This document shows, piece after piece, positions 53,767 to 63,119 of a stretch of 64,000 nucleotides of DNA (its first letter is position 1; each line of letters starts with the position of its first letter). This stretch comes from Chloroflexota bacterium (GTDB lineage Bacteria; Chloroflexota; Anaerolineae; Aggregatilineales; Phototrophicaceae). A program made the position numbers and the translations under genes. The stretch lies in contig WTGN01000027.1 in assembly GCA_011523545.1 (NCBI GenBank), positions 1 to 64,000 of the forward strand, in the 5' to 3' direction. Under the pieces are notes generated by a model. It was not told where the DNA came from, searched no databases, and saw nothing but the letters and a program-made list of their open reading frames with translations.

Positions 53767-54792
53767 CTACAGCAGCGCCAGGGCAACGCCGACGAATGCG
53801 CTCAAAATGCCGATCAGCCAAAAGCGCTGCACGATTTGCGTTTCGCTCCAGCCACCGAGTTCGAAGTGATGATGGATGGGCGTCCGGCGGAAGGGCCGGA
53901 TGTCGACGCCATAGAAGCGGCGGCTGAACTTGGCTGAGGCAACTTGCAGCAGCACGCTGAGGATCTCCATGACCGGCACGATGGCGATGACCGGCAGCAG
54001 CAGCCATTGGCCTGTCATCACCGCGACCGTACCGAGCGTCGCGCCCAATGCCAGCGAACCGGTGTCGCCCATGAAGAGCTGCGCCGGATGCGCGTTGTAC
54101 CAGAGAAAGGCGAAGCAGGCGCCGACGATAACAAAGCACAGTTCCACCATGAAGATCTGATCCTGCAGGAAGGCGATGACGCCATAAGCGCCGAAAGCGC
54201 TGGCGGTGATGATGCCTGCCAGCCCGTCCAGCCCGTCAGTCAAATTGGTCGCGTTGGATGTCGCGACGATGATGAAGGTGCTGATGGCGACGAAAAGCGC
54301 CGGATGCAGCGGAATCACCACACCAACCAGCGGGAGTTCCAGGCTGTTGGCAAAGGAAAACTCGAAATAAGAAATGACTGTCGAGGCGCTGAGGGCGAGC
54401 AGGATCTGAAAGGCGAATTTGGCCCGGCCTGACAGCCCTTCGCCGACATTGCCGCGCGATGTCTGTATGCCCTCCCAGTCATCAATCAAGCCGAGCATGG
54501 CAAAGCCAATCAGCACAATAATGGGCAGGAGTATGCTGCGCCCTTCGCCGACCTCGACGATGCGCGAAATGTTGAGCGACAGCGTAACCGCAATGGCCGG
54601 CAGGATAATCATGATCCCGCCCATCGTCGGCGTGCCGATCTTGTCGACATGATGGCTGTCCATCAGCTCGGCGCGGATCTGCTTGCCCAGCTTGAAGCGA
54701 TGCAAAATCGCGACGAATGGACCGCCCCAGATGACGCCCAGCAAGAAGGTCGCCCCGCCCACGCTGAGCGCCAGTGGTAATTGCCCGTCCAT
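53767..54792 (-). CDS. mraY: Phospho-N-acetylmuramoyl-pentapeptide transferase
   Basis: Polytopic enzyme making lipid I. SHHVDKIGTPTMGGIMI, LGLIDDWEG, NATNLTDGLDGLAG, FMGDTGSLALGA and HHHFELGGWSETQIVQRFW match the conserved cytoplasmic loops (two Asp-rich motifs and the HHH box). 341 residues. It is 12 bases upstream of the ftsI-type gene's end on the same strand, so tightly packed. Confidence 0.96.
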   Translation of the reverse strand: MDGQLPLALSVGGATFLLGVIWGGPFVAILHRFKLGKQIRAELMDSHHVDKIGTPTMGGIMIILPAIAVTLSLNISRIVEVGEGRSILLPIIVLIGFAMLGLIDDWEGIQTSRGNVGEGLSGRAKFAFQILLALSASTVISYFEFSFANSLELPLVGVVIPLHPALFVAISTFIIVATSNATNLTDGLDGLAGIITASAFGAYGVIAFLQDQIFMVELCFVIVGACFAFLWYNAHPAQLFMGDTGSLALGATLGTVAVMTGQWLLLPVIAIVPVMEILSVLLQVASAKFSRRFYGVDIRPFRRTPIHHHFELGGWSETQIVQRFWLIGILSAFVGVALALL

Positions 54793-54804
54793 GTATGGCC
54801 CTAT

Positions 54805-56565
54805 CTAGCTTCCGGCGACGACGATGTCCGTCTCCGCCGCCTCCAGGCGACTGCGGACTTCATCATTGGGTATTTCGAGCAGAATCGCGATCCGGTCGGC
54901 AATCCGCTTGAATACATGAGGCGTTACATTATAACCATAATATTCATTGGGTCGGTCCAGCTTAACAAATATCACGACCTCGGGGTCATAAGCCGGGAAA
55001 AAGCCGGCGAAGGTAACAATCGAAGAGTGGGGACCATATTCCTGACCGACGGCGGTTGAAATCCAGGCGGTGCCCGGCTTGCCGGCGATGGTATAACCGC
55101 GAATAAGGGCGCCCGGCGCGCCTTCGCGGACGACGCGAATCAACATGTCTCGCAGGCTGGCGGCCGTCCCCGCCGACAAGACCCGGCGCACCGTAGTCGG
55201 CCGCGCCTCTTCGACGCCGTCCTCGCTGATCACCTGACGCACGATGCGCGGCTGCCGCATGACGCCGTCATTGGCGATCGCCGCATAAGCCGTGATCAGT
55301 TGCATAGAGGTGGCCTTCATGTCCTGGCCGAAGCTATTGAAGCCGAGATGGCTTTCATTCCAGTTGGTTTCACCTTCGATTCTGAGCTCGCCGGGGTCTT
55401 CCGCGAAGAGCCCGACGCCGGTCGGCTGGCCCAGGCCAAAGGCGCGCATCATGCTATAGAAGTCTTCCGTGCCCATTTGCAGGCTGATAGTCGCCGCGCC
55501 CGCGTTGAGCGATCGGATCAAGATCGAGGCCGCGTCTGTACTGCCATGCGACTGAAAATGACGGTTCCAAATATCGCGCCCGCCGACAGACAAATGACCG
55601 GTATCGTTGTAGGTCCAGTAAGGCGTAATGGTTCCGCTTTCCAGCGCGCTGGCGACAGTCAGCGCTTGCAAGATTGATCCCGGTTCGTAGGTCTCCTGCA
55701 CCGCAGCGTTTTCGAGCAGACTGGGATCCTCGACATCGAGGAAATTGTTGGGGTCCATCGTTGGGTAATTCGCCAACGCCAGGACATCGCCATTGCGCGG
55801 GTTCATGACGATGGCCGTGCCGCGAAAGGCGCGATATTCATCCACCGCCGCTTTCAATTCGCTTTCAACCCAAAATTGAATATCGCGGTCCAGCGTCAGC
55901 ACGATATCCTGGCCGCGCTGCTCCGCCGGCCTGTCTTCAGGCAAATCAAAGGGAACATTGCTGACCGACAGATCTATCACGCGCCCGGCCAGCGTATCGT
56001 TGTAGGCGCCCTCGACGCCGAGCGAGCCCACCAGGCCCTCATCGAGCACGATGCCGATCACGTGGGCGGCCAGCGTCCCTTGCGGATAAAAGCGCTTGGG
56101 GATCTCTTCCAGACCGAGCGAGATTTCATCAAGCGCGGCCAGCGCCTGACCTTGCTCGGCCGAGATTGGACCGGCTACGAACTCCCAGATGTTCTCGCTG
56201 ACTGTCTTGCGATAGACATCAAAGGCGTCAATCTCGAGGATATCCGCCACTTTGCTGCTCAGGCTGTCAGCGTCCGCGACGAGGGCCGGGCTCACGCCCA
56301 GGCGGTATTGCACGATGTTGAAAGCGAGCGGCTCGCCGTCCCGGTCAAAGATCAGACCGCGCTCGGCCGGCACGCGTAGCGTCGTATTCGTGATAGAGCT
56401 GCCTATCTTCTCCAATTCTTGCCGCACCGACCGGGGGAAGAACTGGAAATTCGCCAGGTTAATGACGAGGTAGGCGGCCATCAATATCAAGAATATCGCC
56501 ACAAAGGGCAACCTGGCCTGGATCGTCGCTTGCTGCGCTGAAGGTCCTTGCATCGCTCGCGTCAC
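54805..56565 (-). CDS. FtsI/PBP2-like protein with degenerate active site
   Basis: A 586-residue class B penicillin-binding protein by layout: TM at about 21-39, PBP dimer domain (RGLIFDRDGEPLA), transpeptidase-like domain (about 245-570). The active-site motifs are altered. The SxxK tetrad at 297-300 reads SILQ (in YEPGSILQALTV), so the acid/base Lys is Gln; SxN is SLN at 352-354 (intact); KTG reads KPG at 496-498 (in AGKPGTAWIS). The first change was read directly from the codon CAA. Class B enzymes need the Lys, so transpeptidation is doubtful. Position after ftsL makes it the cluster's FtsI. Confidence 0.88.
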   Translation of the reverse strand: MTRAMQGPSAQQATIQARLPFVAIFLILMAAYLVINLANFQFFPRSVRQELEKIGSSITNTTLRVPAERGLIFDRDGEPLAFNIVQYRLGVSPALVADADSLSSKVADILEIDAFDVYRKTVSENIWEFVAGPISAEQGQALAALDEISLGLEEIPKRFYPQGTLAAHVIGIVLDEGLVGSLGVEGAYNDTLAGRVIDLSVSNVPFDLPEDRPAEQRGQDIVLTLDRDIQFWVESELKAAVDEYRAFRGTAIVMNPRNGDVLALANYPTMDPNNFLDVEDPSLLENAAVQETYEPGSILQALTVASALESGTITPYWTYNDTGHLSVGGRDIWNRHFQSHGSTDAASILIRSLNAGAATISLQMGTEDFYSMMRAFGLGQPTGVGLFAEDPGELRIEGETNWNESHLGFNSFGQDMKATSMQLITAYAAIANDGVMRQPRIVRQVISEDGVEEARPTTVRRVLSAGTAASLRDMLIRVVREGAPGALIRGYTIAGKPGTAWISTAVGQEYGPHSSIVTFAGFFPAYDPEVVIFVKLDRPNEYYGYNVTPHVFKRIADRIAILLEIPNDEVRSRLEAAETDIVVAGS

Positions 56566-57032
56566 TTGCCGAAGGTTTCGAACTGATCTCGCAGCAAGGC
56601 GAACTGCCGCTCCAGCCAGCCGCTGAATGTCTCATCATAGGCGAGCGGCGCGCCGCCCGCTTCACTTCGCGTTGTCAATTCACTTGGCGCTGCCTCTCGC
56701 AGCGGATTGTAGCCCTCCAACAGGATGTAATCGATATCGCTGTTGCTCGCCGGGCGAAAGCCAATCTCGACGGCGCGCTCAAAAAGCCGGGGCACCGTGC
56801 GAAAGCTGGCGATCTCGCCGATGAGCTGTTCGTTCTGACGCTTTAATTGATCGCGGCGGCTAATCAAATCTTCGATCGCGCGGTTGGTAATGGCGAAGGA
56901 AGCCACCTGCGACAGATAAAGCCCGCCAAGGATCAACAGAATCGCAACGCCGAATATCGCCATGGCTGTCGCCTGATTGCGCGTCTGAAAACGCTTGCGG
57001 CTGAAGGTATGCTGAAGCCAGGTTTGTGACAT
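56562..57032 (-). CDS. ftsL: FtsL-like divisome protein
   Basis: 156 residues: short cytoplasmic tail (SRKRFQTRNQA), one TM helix (about 22-48), then a leucine-zipper-like coiled coil (about 50-80, EDLISRRDQLKRQNEQL) as in FtsL/DivIC, and an unusual 70-residue extension. The gene overlaps ftsI by four bases and lies in the classic rsmH-ftsL-ftsI order, which supports the name. Confidence 0.8.
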   Translation of the reverse strand: MSQTWLQHTFSRKRFQTRNQATAMAIFGVAILLILGGLYLSQVASFAITNRAIEDLISRRDQLKRQNEQLIGEIASFRTVPRLFERAVEIGFRPASNSDIDYILLEGYNPLREAAPSELTTRSEAGGAPLAYDETFSGWLERQFALLRDQFETFGK

Positions 57033-57215
57033 AGAACTGTAACAGTCGTTGAGCGGGAAGGCGCCCGGGCAACGCCCATCCCCCGGCCTCTTCCCGCCAT
57101 CTCCACGGCGGGCATCCGGCGAGCAAGGGAAGGGAGCTAGATATTGCGCCGGCGACGATATCAGCGCGCCTTTGTCTACTAATGTATCAATTTCGCTATT
57201 TCACGCAACTCGGCT
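57033..57215. other. Gap between ftsL and rsmH
   Basis: 183 bases; no gene. GC-rich first half with GGCGGGAAG-like inverted segments, AT-richer second half. No clear promoter. Confidence 0.45.
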
Positions 57216-58151
57216 TCAAGCCCATTCCAGCTTTTCGACAACGCGGAGCTTGGCGCTGCGGCTGCGCGGGTTGGCCTCGATTTCATCCTGAGCCGGGGTG
57301 ATCGGCTTGCGATTGACCAATCTGACGCGCGCCTGCCGTTCTTCCATGGAGGCCATGCCCGGCGGCGCGAGCCTGCTGGTTGCTTGCTCTCTGAAACTTT
57401 GCTTGACGATACGATCTTCCAGGCTGTGAAAGCTGATCACCGCCAGGCGCCCGCCCGGACGGAGCAATTCAACGGCGAGGGGAAGGACGCGCTCAATCGC
57501 ATCCAATTCTCCGTTGACGGCGATGCGCAGCGCCTGAAAAACCTTGGTCGCCGGATGGATGCGCGCCGGGCCACGGGCGGGCCTTGCTTTGACGCGCGCC
57601 ACCAGCTCAGCCAACTGACGCGTCGACTGGATCGGCCGCCCATCGTCGATGGCGCCGGCGATTCTGCGCGCCTGCCGCTCTTCCCCATAGCGAAAGAACA
57701 GTGCGGCAAGGTCCGCCGCCGGCATATGATTAACCAGGTCCTGCGCCGTCGTCTCGCCATGGACGCGATCAAATCGCATATCCAGCGGCGCGTCAAAGCG
57801 AAATGAAAAGCCTCGCGCCGGATCATCAAGCTGCAGCGACGATAATCCCAGGTCCAGCAGTATGGCGTCGACCGCCGGCCAGCCCAGTGCGCCGGCCGCG
57901 TCCGCCAAATTAGTGTAACTGCTGTGGACCAGGCTGACGCGCTCGCTGAATATAGCCAGCCGCGCCTTGGCCCGGGCGATGGCGCTTTCGTCCAGATCCA
58001 TGCATAGCGCTTGGTTGATGCCGGCGCGCAATAGCGCCAGCGTATGCCCGCCGCCGCCTACTGTGCCATCGATCAGACGTACGACGGCCGGGTCGGCGGC
58101 GCGCAAGGCGTCGATTATTTCCGCTTCCATAATAGGAGTATGCTTGTTCAT
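57216..58151 (-). CDS. rsmH: 16S rRNA (cytosine1402-N4)-methyltransferase
   Basis: Methylates C1402 in the ribosomal P site. DGTVGGGGHTLALL (SAM loop), LDLGLSSLQLDDPARGFSF, and PGGRLAVISFHSLEDRIVK are the family motifs; 311 residues. First gene of the dcw-like cluster, divergent from uvrC. No mraZ precedes it. Confidence 0.96.
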   Translation of the reverse strand: MNKHTPIMEAEIIDALRAADPAVVRLIDGTVGGGGHTLALLRAGINQALCMDLDESAIARAKARLAIFSERVSLVHSSYTNLADAAGALGWPAVDAILLDLGLSSLQLDDPARGFSFRFDAPLDMRFDRVHGETTAQDLVNHMPAADLAALFFRYGEERQARRIAGAIDDGRPIQSTRQLAELVARVKARPARGPARIHPATKVFQALRIAVNGELDAIERVLPLAVELLRPGGRLAVISFHSLEDRIVKQSFREQATSRLAPPGMASMEERQARVRLVNRKPITPAQDEIEANPRSRSAKLRVVEKLEWA

Positions 58152-58191
58152 CCCGCTCGCTTCAGGTGGTCGCTGTCGCCGTCAGTCTACC

Positions 58192-58220
58192 CCCCTCAAT
58201 CGCCCCATAGCAATGAGGGG
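58192..58220. repeat. Inverted repeat in the rsmH-uvrC divergent region
   Basis: CCCCTCA / TGAGGGG, seven perfect pairs, 15-base loop, located about 41 bases before the rsmH start. It could be an operator or a 5' leader hairpin; no MraZ boxes were recognised. Confidence 0.4.
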
Positions 58221-58391
58221 AAATTGTCTAAGACAAACTCGCATTGAGACCTATGTCGATAAATCTGCAAGAATCCGGACATATTTGTTGACTTCGCGCC
58301 AATTCAACTCCCCACCCTGATCCTACGGGTCGCGTAGACACTGACCGGCGGGCGGGGCGGGGACGGTGCAGGATTTATCGCGCGGGCAGCG

Positions 58392-58420
58392 TTTTCGCAA
58401 GGCGCGGATCATGCTAAAAT
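58392..58420 (+). promoter_or_regulatory. Putative uvrC promoter
   Basis: TTTTCG (58392-58397), 17-base spacer, TAAAAT (58415-58420); transcription would start at about 58427, before the likely start at 58462. Confidence 0.45.
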
Positions 58421-58461
58421 AGAGTATGTTTCGTCGCATTGTAAACGCCGAATCCTCGCTG

Positions 58462-60348
58462 ATGCTCTATCAGAAACCAGCTCATATTGAGACGATCCTG
58501 AAGAACCTGCCCGCCAAGCCAGGCGTCTATCTGTTGAAGAACGCAAATGGCAAGGTGATCTACGTCGGCAAGGCGAAGCGCCTGCGCAATCGCGTCCGCA
58601 GCTATTTCACCACCCAGGCCGATGGCAACAGCAAGACCCTGCGGATGCGCGGGCTGGTCGCCGATATTGACTTCATAATCACTGAGAATGAAGTCAAGGC
58701 GCTGATCCTCGAAGAGACGCTGATCAAGAAACATCGTCCGCGCTTTAATATCGAGCTCAAGGACGACAAGCGCTATCCCTATATCCGCGTCGGCTGGGGC
58801 GACGCTTTTCCCAAAGTGGAAACGACCCGCCGCATAGTCGATGACGGCTCGCGTTATTTCGGGCCCTATTCCGCCATGTGGGTGGTGCAGAAGACGCTGC
58901 GGGACCTGCGCAAGGCCTTCCCCTATTTGACCTGCGATCGCGAGATCACGGGAACCGACGAGCGCGCTTGCCTCTTCCACGACATCAAACTTTGCAACGC
59001 GCCCTGCATCGGCGCAGTCGACCGTGATGAATACCGCTTTATGATTCAGGAGTTGATGGATGTGCTGGGCGGGCGGGCGGAACAGGTGCGTAAACGCCTC
59101 GAGGGCGAAATGACGCGCGCGTCGGCGGCGCTTAATTTTGAGGGCGCGGCCGCCATCCGCGATCAACTCTGGGCGATTGACTTCATCACCAACAAGCACA
59201 AAGCAGTCGGCAAACACATGACCGATCACGATGTCATCGCCCTGGCGCGCGACGACCGCGACGCCACCGTCCAGATCATGTTCATCCGCAATGGCAAGCT
59301 CATCGGCAGCGACTCGCGCTCGATGGACAATACCGAGGGCGAGAGCGACGCCGCCGTGCTGGAACAATTCATCAGCCAGTTCTACGCCTCCTCCAGCAAT
59401 ATCCCGCGCGAGCTGATCCTGCCCAATGAAGTGGAAGAGGCGCGCATATTGGAGCGTTGGCTGAGCGACAAGCGCGTCAGCTCCAAAGTGACGATTCACG
59501 TGCCGCAGCGGGGCGACAAACGCAAGCTGATCGGCCTGGCGCAGGAGAACGCGCTCGAGAGCCTGCACATGATGCGCGCTCAATATGAAGCCGACACAAC
59601 CAAGCATGAGCGGGCGATGGCGGAATTGCAGGAGGCGCTCAAGCTGCCGCGCATCCCCAACCGCATCGAATGCTTTGACATCAGCACAACGCAGGGCACC
59701 GCCATAGTCGCCAGCCGGGTGGTCTTCACTCGCGGCGTCGCCCGCAAAAGCGAATACCGCCGCTTCAATATCCGCACCGTGTCACACAGCGGCTCTGATG
59801 ATTATCAGTCCATGAATGAAGCGCTGACCCGCCGATTCCTGCGATGGAAGCGCGCGGCCGAAGCTGAAGAGGATCTCGCGCCCGACGGCGTCGATCGGGA
59901 TGAAACCTGGCGCCGGCTGCCCGATCTCCTGCTGATTGATGGCGGGGCCGGGCAGCTCAATGTGGCGCGCGCGGTCTTGGAAGAATTTGGCTTGACCGAC
60001 CGCGTGCCGCTGGCGTCGCTGGCCAAGCGCATCGAGGAGATCTTCACGCCCGATCATGTCGATCCGATATTGCTGCCGCGCCGCAGCGAAGCGCTGTATC
60101 TGGTGCAGCGCGTCCGCGATGAAGCGCACCGCTTCGCCATCACCAGCCATCGGAAACAGCGCAGCAAGCAAAGCCTCTCCAGCCGGCTGGAAACCATCCC
60201 CGGCGTCGGACCCAAACGGCGCAAGGTCCTGCTCAAGCACTTTGAGAATTCCATCGACGCCATCCGCCATGCAAGTGTATCGGAGTTGTCGGCAGTTAAT
60301 GGCATCAGCAAAGAGGTGGCGCTGAATATCAAGAGTCATCTGGACTGA
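58462..60348 (+). CDS. uvrC: Excinuclease ABC subunit C
   Basis: Makes both incisions in nucleotide excision repair. GIY-YIG-type nuclease at the start (KPGVYLLKN, then KVIYVGKAKRLRNRV), UVR motif (about 200-235, AAAIRDQLWAI), the RNase H-like endonuclease with ECFDIST and LPDLLLIDGGAGQLN, and a C-terminal HhH pair (IPGVGPKRRKVLLKHF and VNGISKEVALNI). The ATG at 58462 gives a normal N-terminus; an ATG at 58426 lies on the predicted transcription start. 628 residues. Confidence 0.95.
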   Translation: MLYQKPAHIETILKNLPAKPGVYLLKNANGKVIYVGKAKRLRNRVRSYFTTQADGNSKTLRMRGLVADIDFIITENEVKALILEETLIKKHRPRFNIELKDDKRYPYIRVGWGDAFPKVETTRRIVDDGSRYFGPYSAMWVVQKTLRDLRKAFPYLTCDREITGTDERACLFHDIKLCNAPCIGAVDRDEYRFMIQELMDVLGGRAEQVRKRLEGEMTRASAALNFEGAAAIRDQLWAIDFITNKHKAVGKHMTDHDVIALARDDRDATVQIMFIRNGKLIGSDSRSMDNTEGESDAAVLEQFISQFYASSSNIPRELILPNEVEEARILERWLSDKRVSSKVTIHVPQRGDKRKLIGLAQENALESLHMMRAQYEADTTKHERAMAELQEALKLPRIPNRIECFDISTTQGTAIVASRVVFTRGVARKSEYRRFNIRTVSHSGSDDYQSMNEALTRRFLRWKRAAEAEEDLAPDGVDRDETWRRLPDLLLIDGGAGQLNVARAVLEEFGLTDRVPLASLAKRIEEIFTPDHVDPILLPRRSEALYLVQRVRDEAHRFAITSHRKQRSKQSLSSRLETIPGVGPKRRKVLLKHFENSIDAIRHASVSELSAVNGISKEVALNIKSHLD

Positions 60349-60419
60349 GCGGCACTACACATCATGCGGCGTCTGGAGTAGGCATACGCGCCAAATAAGG
60401 GCATGCCAGGAGATTGGCG

Positions 60420-60665
60420 ATGAGACTGAGTCGAGCCAACATAAAGAACTATTGCACTTGGACAAGGCTGCTTCTGATCTGTACAGAGGCATATTTCCAT
60501 GAAGTGTTTGTGCTAAGCGAAAAGCCGTTCCCTCGCAGCATTCATACCGCAATGAGGGAAATCGGCGACAAGATGTGGGTGTGCTTCATCGAGCTGTCAA
60601 TCGAAACGGGTTATTGGCCTCGGGGAATGAAGGCACAGGCGCGATTGATGGGCTACGATGTCTAA
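60420..60665 (+). CDS. Small hypothetical protein
   Basis: 81 residues, starting MRLSRANIKNYCTW, with a strong SD (AGGAG, seven bases before ATG). It has a mixed aromatic/hydrophobic composition and no recognised motif. It could be a real small gene or a remnant; the base composition is lower in GC than uvrC. It follows uvrC by 71 bases on the same strand. Confidence 0.42.
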   Translation: MRLSRANIKNYCTWTRLLLICTEAYFHEVFVLSEKPFPRSIHTAMREIGDKMWVCFIELSIETGYWPRGMKAQARLMGYDV

Positions 60666-60856
60666 AAGCCGGCCTGCCAACACGCGCGGTCGAGACCTTG
60701 CGCACAGACAATATGGTTGCGTATAGCGCGAATCCAATGCGCTCAATTCGTACCAAGACCGGAATACCTGACTGGCTCCAGGCGCGCGACGCACCATGAT
60801 AAGCCAAGGCGGCGGCGATAATCTAGACTGTGGCGTGAGACTGGCGCAAGAGCAGC

Positions 60857-62452
60857 CTAAATCTTCAGTTGATGCACATGACGAACAAAGTCCTGCTCGC
60901 GCAGGGCCGCCATCACCGGCTCCGGCAGCGCGTCGTCGAAGTTCAGCACGGTCAGCGTGTTGCCGCCAGGCGCGGCCCGCCCGGTGTGCCAGCTGGCGAT
61001 GTTGATGCCCTGCTCCGCCATCAAAGTGCCGACCCGCCCAATCACGCCCGGTTGGTCATAGCTTCCCATCACCAGCAAGTGCCCGCGCGGTTCAAAGTGC
61101 ACCCGGTAATCGTTGATGCCCAGGATGTAGGGCTTTTGCCGGTCCAGCAGGGCGCCAGCGACGCTGATCTCTTCGCCATCTTCCAGCGTGGTCTGGCAGG
61201 TGATGACATTGCGATATTCGCTGATTTTGATGCCCTTGGCCTGGGTGATCTGCCAGCCGCGCTCAGCGGCAAGCAAGGGGGCGTTGACGAAGCTGACCTG
61301 CTCGCCCAGGAATGGGCTAAGCAGCCCTTTGAGGATGCCGACCGTCATCGGTTTGATCAGCCCGTTCATGTCGTCGCCGATGATCTCGATGGCGATGCGC
61401 TGTATGGGGCTGCGCGCCAAGACATGCTGCAAAGCGCCGATGCTCTCGGCCAGGTGCATGTAGGGCCGGATCTCGTCGTATGTCACGCCCGGCAGCAGTG
61501 GCATGTTGATCACATTGCGATAATCGCGGTCTTCAAGCGCGTCGACGACTTGCTCGGCGATCTGCAGCGACAGATCTTTCTGCGCTTCCGCCGTGTTGTC
61601 GCCGATATGCGGCGTATGGATTACATTGTCCATGCCGATGAGCGGGCTGTTGAAGGGCGGCTCCTCGTTCCAGACATCCAGCGCGACGCCGCCCAAATGC
61701 CCGTCCAGCAGCGCTTCCGCCAACAGCGACTCGCGGATGATGCCGCCGTGCGCGGTGTTGATGAAGCGGGCGCCGCGCTTCATTTGCCGCAGCGTCTCCC
61801 TGTCAAAGAAGTCGAACGTTTCCTTCGTCGCCGGCACGTGCATGCTCAAAAAATCGGCCGCGCCCAATAGCTCAGCCAGGCTGACCAACTGGATTCTCAG
61901 CTCGTTGACCTGTTCTTCGCGAATGTAGGGATCGTATGCCAGGACGGTCATGCCCAAAGCCAGGCAGAGCTGGGCCACCCGCCGTCCGACGCGCCCCAGG
62001 CCGACGATGCCGACCGTTTTACCGTGCAGCTGCACGCCGATTTGCTGACCGCGGTCAAAGAGCCACCAGCCTTCCCGCAGGCTGTCATGCACGGCAGGCA
62101 GATTGCGACTGAGAGCCAGCATCAGCGCCAGGGTATGCTCGGCGGCGGATATGGCGCTGACGCCGGGTGTATTCATCACCAGGATGCCGCGCTCGGTGGC
62201 GCTGTCGCTGTCGATGCCGGTCAGCCCGGCGGACATGCGCGCGATCAGCCGCAGCTTGGGCGCGTGCTCTAGAAGGGGCGCGTCGAGCTTGAAATCCGAG
62301 CGCGTGATGATGGCGGTGGCGTCCTTCAAGGCGGCGCGTACGCTGGCCGTTTTCGGCGGAACAGACGCGACAGTGAAGCCTTCTCTTGATTCAAGCAGGG
62401 CGATGCTCTCGGCGGTCAGGTCGGTCGCCACGACAACATGCTGCGCGCTCAA
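60857..62452 (-). CDS. serA: D-3-phosphoglycerate dehydrogenase
   Basis: First step of serine synthesis. NAD site VGIVGLGRVGRRVAQL, catalytic Arg-Glu-His set (INTAHGGIIRESLL, HTPHIGDNT), an ASB-type intervening domain (about 320-440) and a C-terminal ACT domain (MGSYDQPGVIGRVGTLMAEQGINIASW, shortened: PGVIGRVGTLMAEQGI) for serine feedback. 531 residues, the long form. It overlaps the preceding HAD gene by four bases. Confidence 0.96.
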   Translation of the reverse strand: MSAQHVVVATDLTAESIALLESREGFTVASVPPKTASVRAALKDATAIITRSDFKLDAPLLEHAPKLRLIARMSAGLTGIDSDSATERGILVMNTPGVSAISAAEHTLALMLALSRNLPAVHDSLREGWWLFDRGQQIGVQLHGKTVGIVGLGRVGRRVAQLCLALGMTVLAYDPYIREEQVNELRIQLVSLAELLGAADFLSMHVPATKETFDFFDRETLRQMKRGARFINTAHGGIIRESLLAEALLDGHLGGVALDVWNEEPPFNSPLIGMDNVIHTPHIGDNTAEAQKDLSLQIAEQVVDALEDRDYRNVINMPLLPGVTYDEIRPYMHLAESIGALQHVLARSPIQRIAIEIIGDDMNGLIKPMTVGILKGLLSPFLGEQVSFVNAPLLAAERGWQITQAKGIKISEYRNVITCQTTLEDGEEISVAGALLDRQKPYILGINDYRVHFEPRGHLLVMGSYDQPGVIGRVGTLMAEQGINIASWHTGRAAPGGNTLTVLNFDDALPEPVMAALREQDFVRHVHQLKI

Positions 62453-63117
62453 GCGAATATCCTCTTTCGTTTCAATTCGTCAAGTACATCATGCAGGCTG
62501 CTATAGACCTTGTTGTTGAAGTCGGCGAAGTCGGCCGCGCTGGAATGCGAGCGATCGGGCACGGTGAAGCAGGTCATGCCGGCCGCGAGCGCCGCCTGCG
62601 TGCCGGCCCGGCTGTCTTCAAGCGCCAGGCAATCGCGCGGCTCAACACCGATTTGCCGCGCCGCGTGCAGATAAATGTCCGGCGCCGGTTTGCCCCGCGC
62701 CATTGACTCTGCCGAGTAGCGCTGCGGAATCAGTTCATCCCAGCCCATCAGCGCTACAAAATGCTCGATGACCGCTTGTGACGAGCTGGATGCGATGGCG
62801 CGCGGGGTTCCCAACTCGGCGACATACTGGACGAGCTCGGCGGCGCCAGACATCGCTTGTATTTTGCCGGGCGGCAGATTCAACATACGGCCGGTAATGG
62901 CAGCTTCTATCGCCGCGGGCGACTCGCCCAGTTCAGGATAATGCCGCTGCAGAATGACGGCGAATTCATCAACGCGCATGCCGATGCACATATCGCGCAG
63001 ATCATCCGAATAGCTGTAGCCATTTGACTCAATCAATTCGGTTTCGACCTCATGCCAAACCGGCTCGGAATCGACCAGGAGGCCGTCCATGTCAAAGATT
63101 ATCGCTTTGAATGCCAT
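62449..63117 (-). CDS. HAD family phosphatase (beta-phosphoglucomutase/HxpB-like)
   Basis: HAD hydrolase with cap domain: FDMDGLLVDSEPVW (catalytic DxD), ASSSSQAV (motif 2 region), RGKPAPDIYL (Lys) and LEDSRAG (acidic motif 4). 222 residues. It sits between serB and serA; it may act on a phosphorylated sugar or metabolite and need not be part of serine synthesis. Confidence 0.88.
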   Translation of the reverse strand: MAFKAIIFDMDGLLVDSEPVWHEVETELIESNGYSYSDDLRDMCIGMRVDEFAVILQRHYPELGESPAAIEAAITGRMLNLPPGKIQAMSGAAELVQYVAELGTPRAIASSSSQAVIEHFVALMGWDELIPQRYSAESMARGKPAPDIYLHAARQIGVEPRDCLALEDSRAGTQAALAAGMTCFTVPDRSHSSAADFADFNNKVYSSLHDVLDELKRKRIFA

Positions 63118-63119
63118 GC

